Positions 33,185-33,462 of a stretch of DNA of 33,462 bases are shown here, in pieces. Both the position numbers and the translations under genes were made by a program. The DNA lies in contig QHVM01000024.1 of NCBI GenBank assembly GCA_003223555.1, positions 37,799-71,260 on the forward strand, in the 5' to 3' direction. This stretch comes from Acidobacteriota bacterium. Lineage in GTDB: Bacteria; Acidobacteriota; Vicinamibacteria; Fen-336. The stretch's first letter is position 1. The number at the start of each line of letters is the position of its first letter. The notes below the pieces were generated by a model, which saw nothing but the letters and a program-made list of their open reading frames with translations, had not been told where the DNA came from and did not search any database.

Positions 33185-33462
33185 GCGCCCGCCGGCTGCG
33201 GAGCGGGTCCGGGATCGAGCTGGTCAAGCAATTCCTCCGCGCAGCCGGCGATGGTGAGTGCGAGCTTCGCCAGGTATTCGAGGCCGACCAGAGCGCGCCG
33301 CCGAGCGCCGCAAGACCCTGATCCTCGGCGGCCGCGATACGCCGTAGACTGGTAGCAGCCGCGCGATGGCCTCCCGAAAGATAACGGACAGCTCGGACCC
33401 GACCGGGCCGGATCGGAGCGTCACCGGTCCCGGGCGCGTGCACGCGACGCAGGCGCTCGCCG
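33185..33462 (-). other. Possible 3' end of a minus-strand gene, unclear reading
   Basis: A minus-strand reading ending at TAA (33183-33185) gives a helical tail, RRALVGLEYLAKLALTIAGC then AEELLDQLDPGP. Further upstream that frame turns into implausible sequence, while another frame, from GTG 33424 (MTLRSGPVGSELSVIFREAI), looks better. The two may be parts of one frameshifted gene. I do not recognise the product. Confidence 0.3.

Overview
The window is about 33 kb of very GC-rich bacterial chromosome with no insertion sequence, CRISPR array or phage signature. Several lineage markers point to Acidobacteriota or a close relative: a PadR regulator fused by overlapping codons to an ADOP-type (MacB/FtsX) permease, an Oar-like TonB receptor with an N-terminal carboxypeptidase-regulatory domain, a winged-helix/TolB/TPR regulator beside a PD40 beta-propeller protein, and large secreted proteins built from carboxypeptidase-regulatory modules. 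The phylum is an inference, since no rRNA gene is present.

Layout. 1-1200: 3' end of a RibD_C/dihydrofolate-reductase-family gene and an ACT/DUF5612-like gene. 1373-3499 (minus): a secreted protein followed by a secreted sulfatase. 3628-3703: tRNA-Phe. 3746-5627: a PilZ-like gene divergent from a dicluster ferredoxin and a D-2-hydroxyacid dehydrogenase. 5590-12247 (minus): two tandem, ATGA-coupled paralogs of about 1,100 residues, each with 12 transthyretin-like modules. 12327-13363 (minus): recA. 13505-15469: an outer-membrane protein joining a C39 peptidase, TPRs, a POTRA and an Omp85-type barrel. 15638-17217: a basic-tailed ABM-like protein, a YdjM-like membrane protein and a small protein. 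17272-23311: TonB receptor, PD40 protein and winged-helix regulator. 23338-28559: 3-hydroxybutyryl-CoA dehydrogenase and thiolase, with the PadR/ADOP pair between them. 28552-29022: a DciA-like gene. 29062-33184: a co-directional run of zinc-ribbon/pseudo-receiver protein, Maf, GH172-type (DUF2961) enzyme, a HAD remnant and an AsmA-like protein.

The most striking overall property is a series of internal lesions. recA lacks about 12 codons with a frameshift. One tandem paralog has a similar small frameshifting deletion. The winged-helix regulator has lost part of its DNA-binding domain and also carries a one-base frameshift. A HAD hydrolase is reduced to its two ends. The hydroxyacid dehydrogenase has no start codon at the expected place. 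Because recA is normally a single-copy, intact gene, sequence dropout during assembly of this GC-rich DNA is the simplest explanation, although real gene decay is not excluded for the others.

Functionally the window mixes housekeeping (RecA, DciA, Maf, tRNA-Phe), C4 acyl-CoA metabolism (thiolase and hydroxybutyryl-CoA dehydrogenase), glycan and sulfate-ester degradation (sulfatase, GH172, TonB receptor) and envelope functions (Omp85-like fusion, AsmA, modular secreted proteins, ADOP). The best candidates for new biology are the C39-TPR-POTRA-barrel fusion, the coupled modular paralogs, the zinc-ribbon protein whose receiver domain has Glu in place of the phosphoacceptor Asp, and the ABM domain with a long basic tail. 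Several start codons sit 6-8 nt behind a TAnnnT hexamer without a Shine-Dalgarno sequence, which suggests leaderless transcripts.
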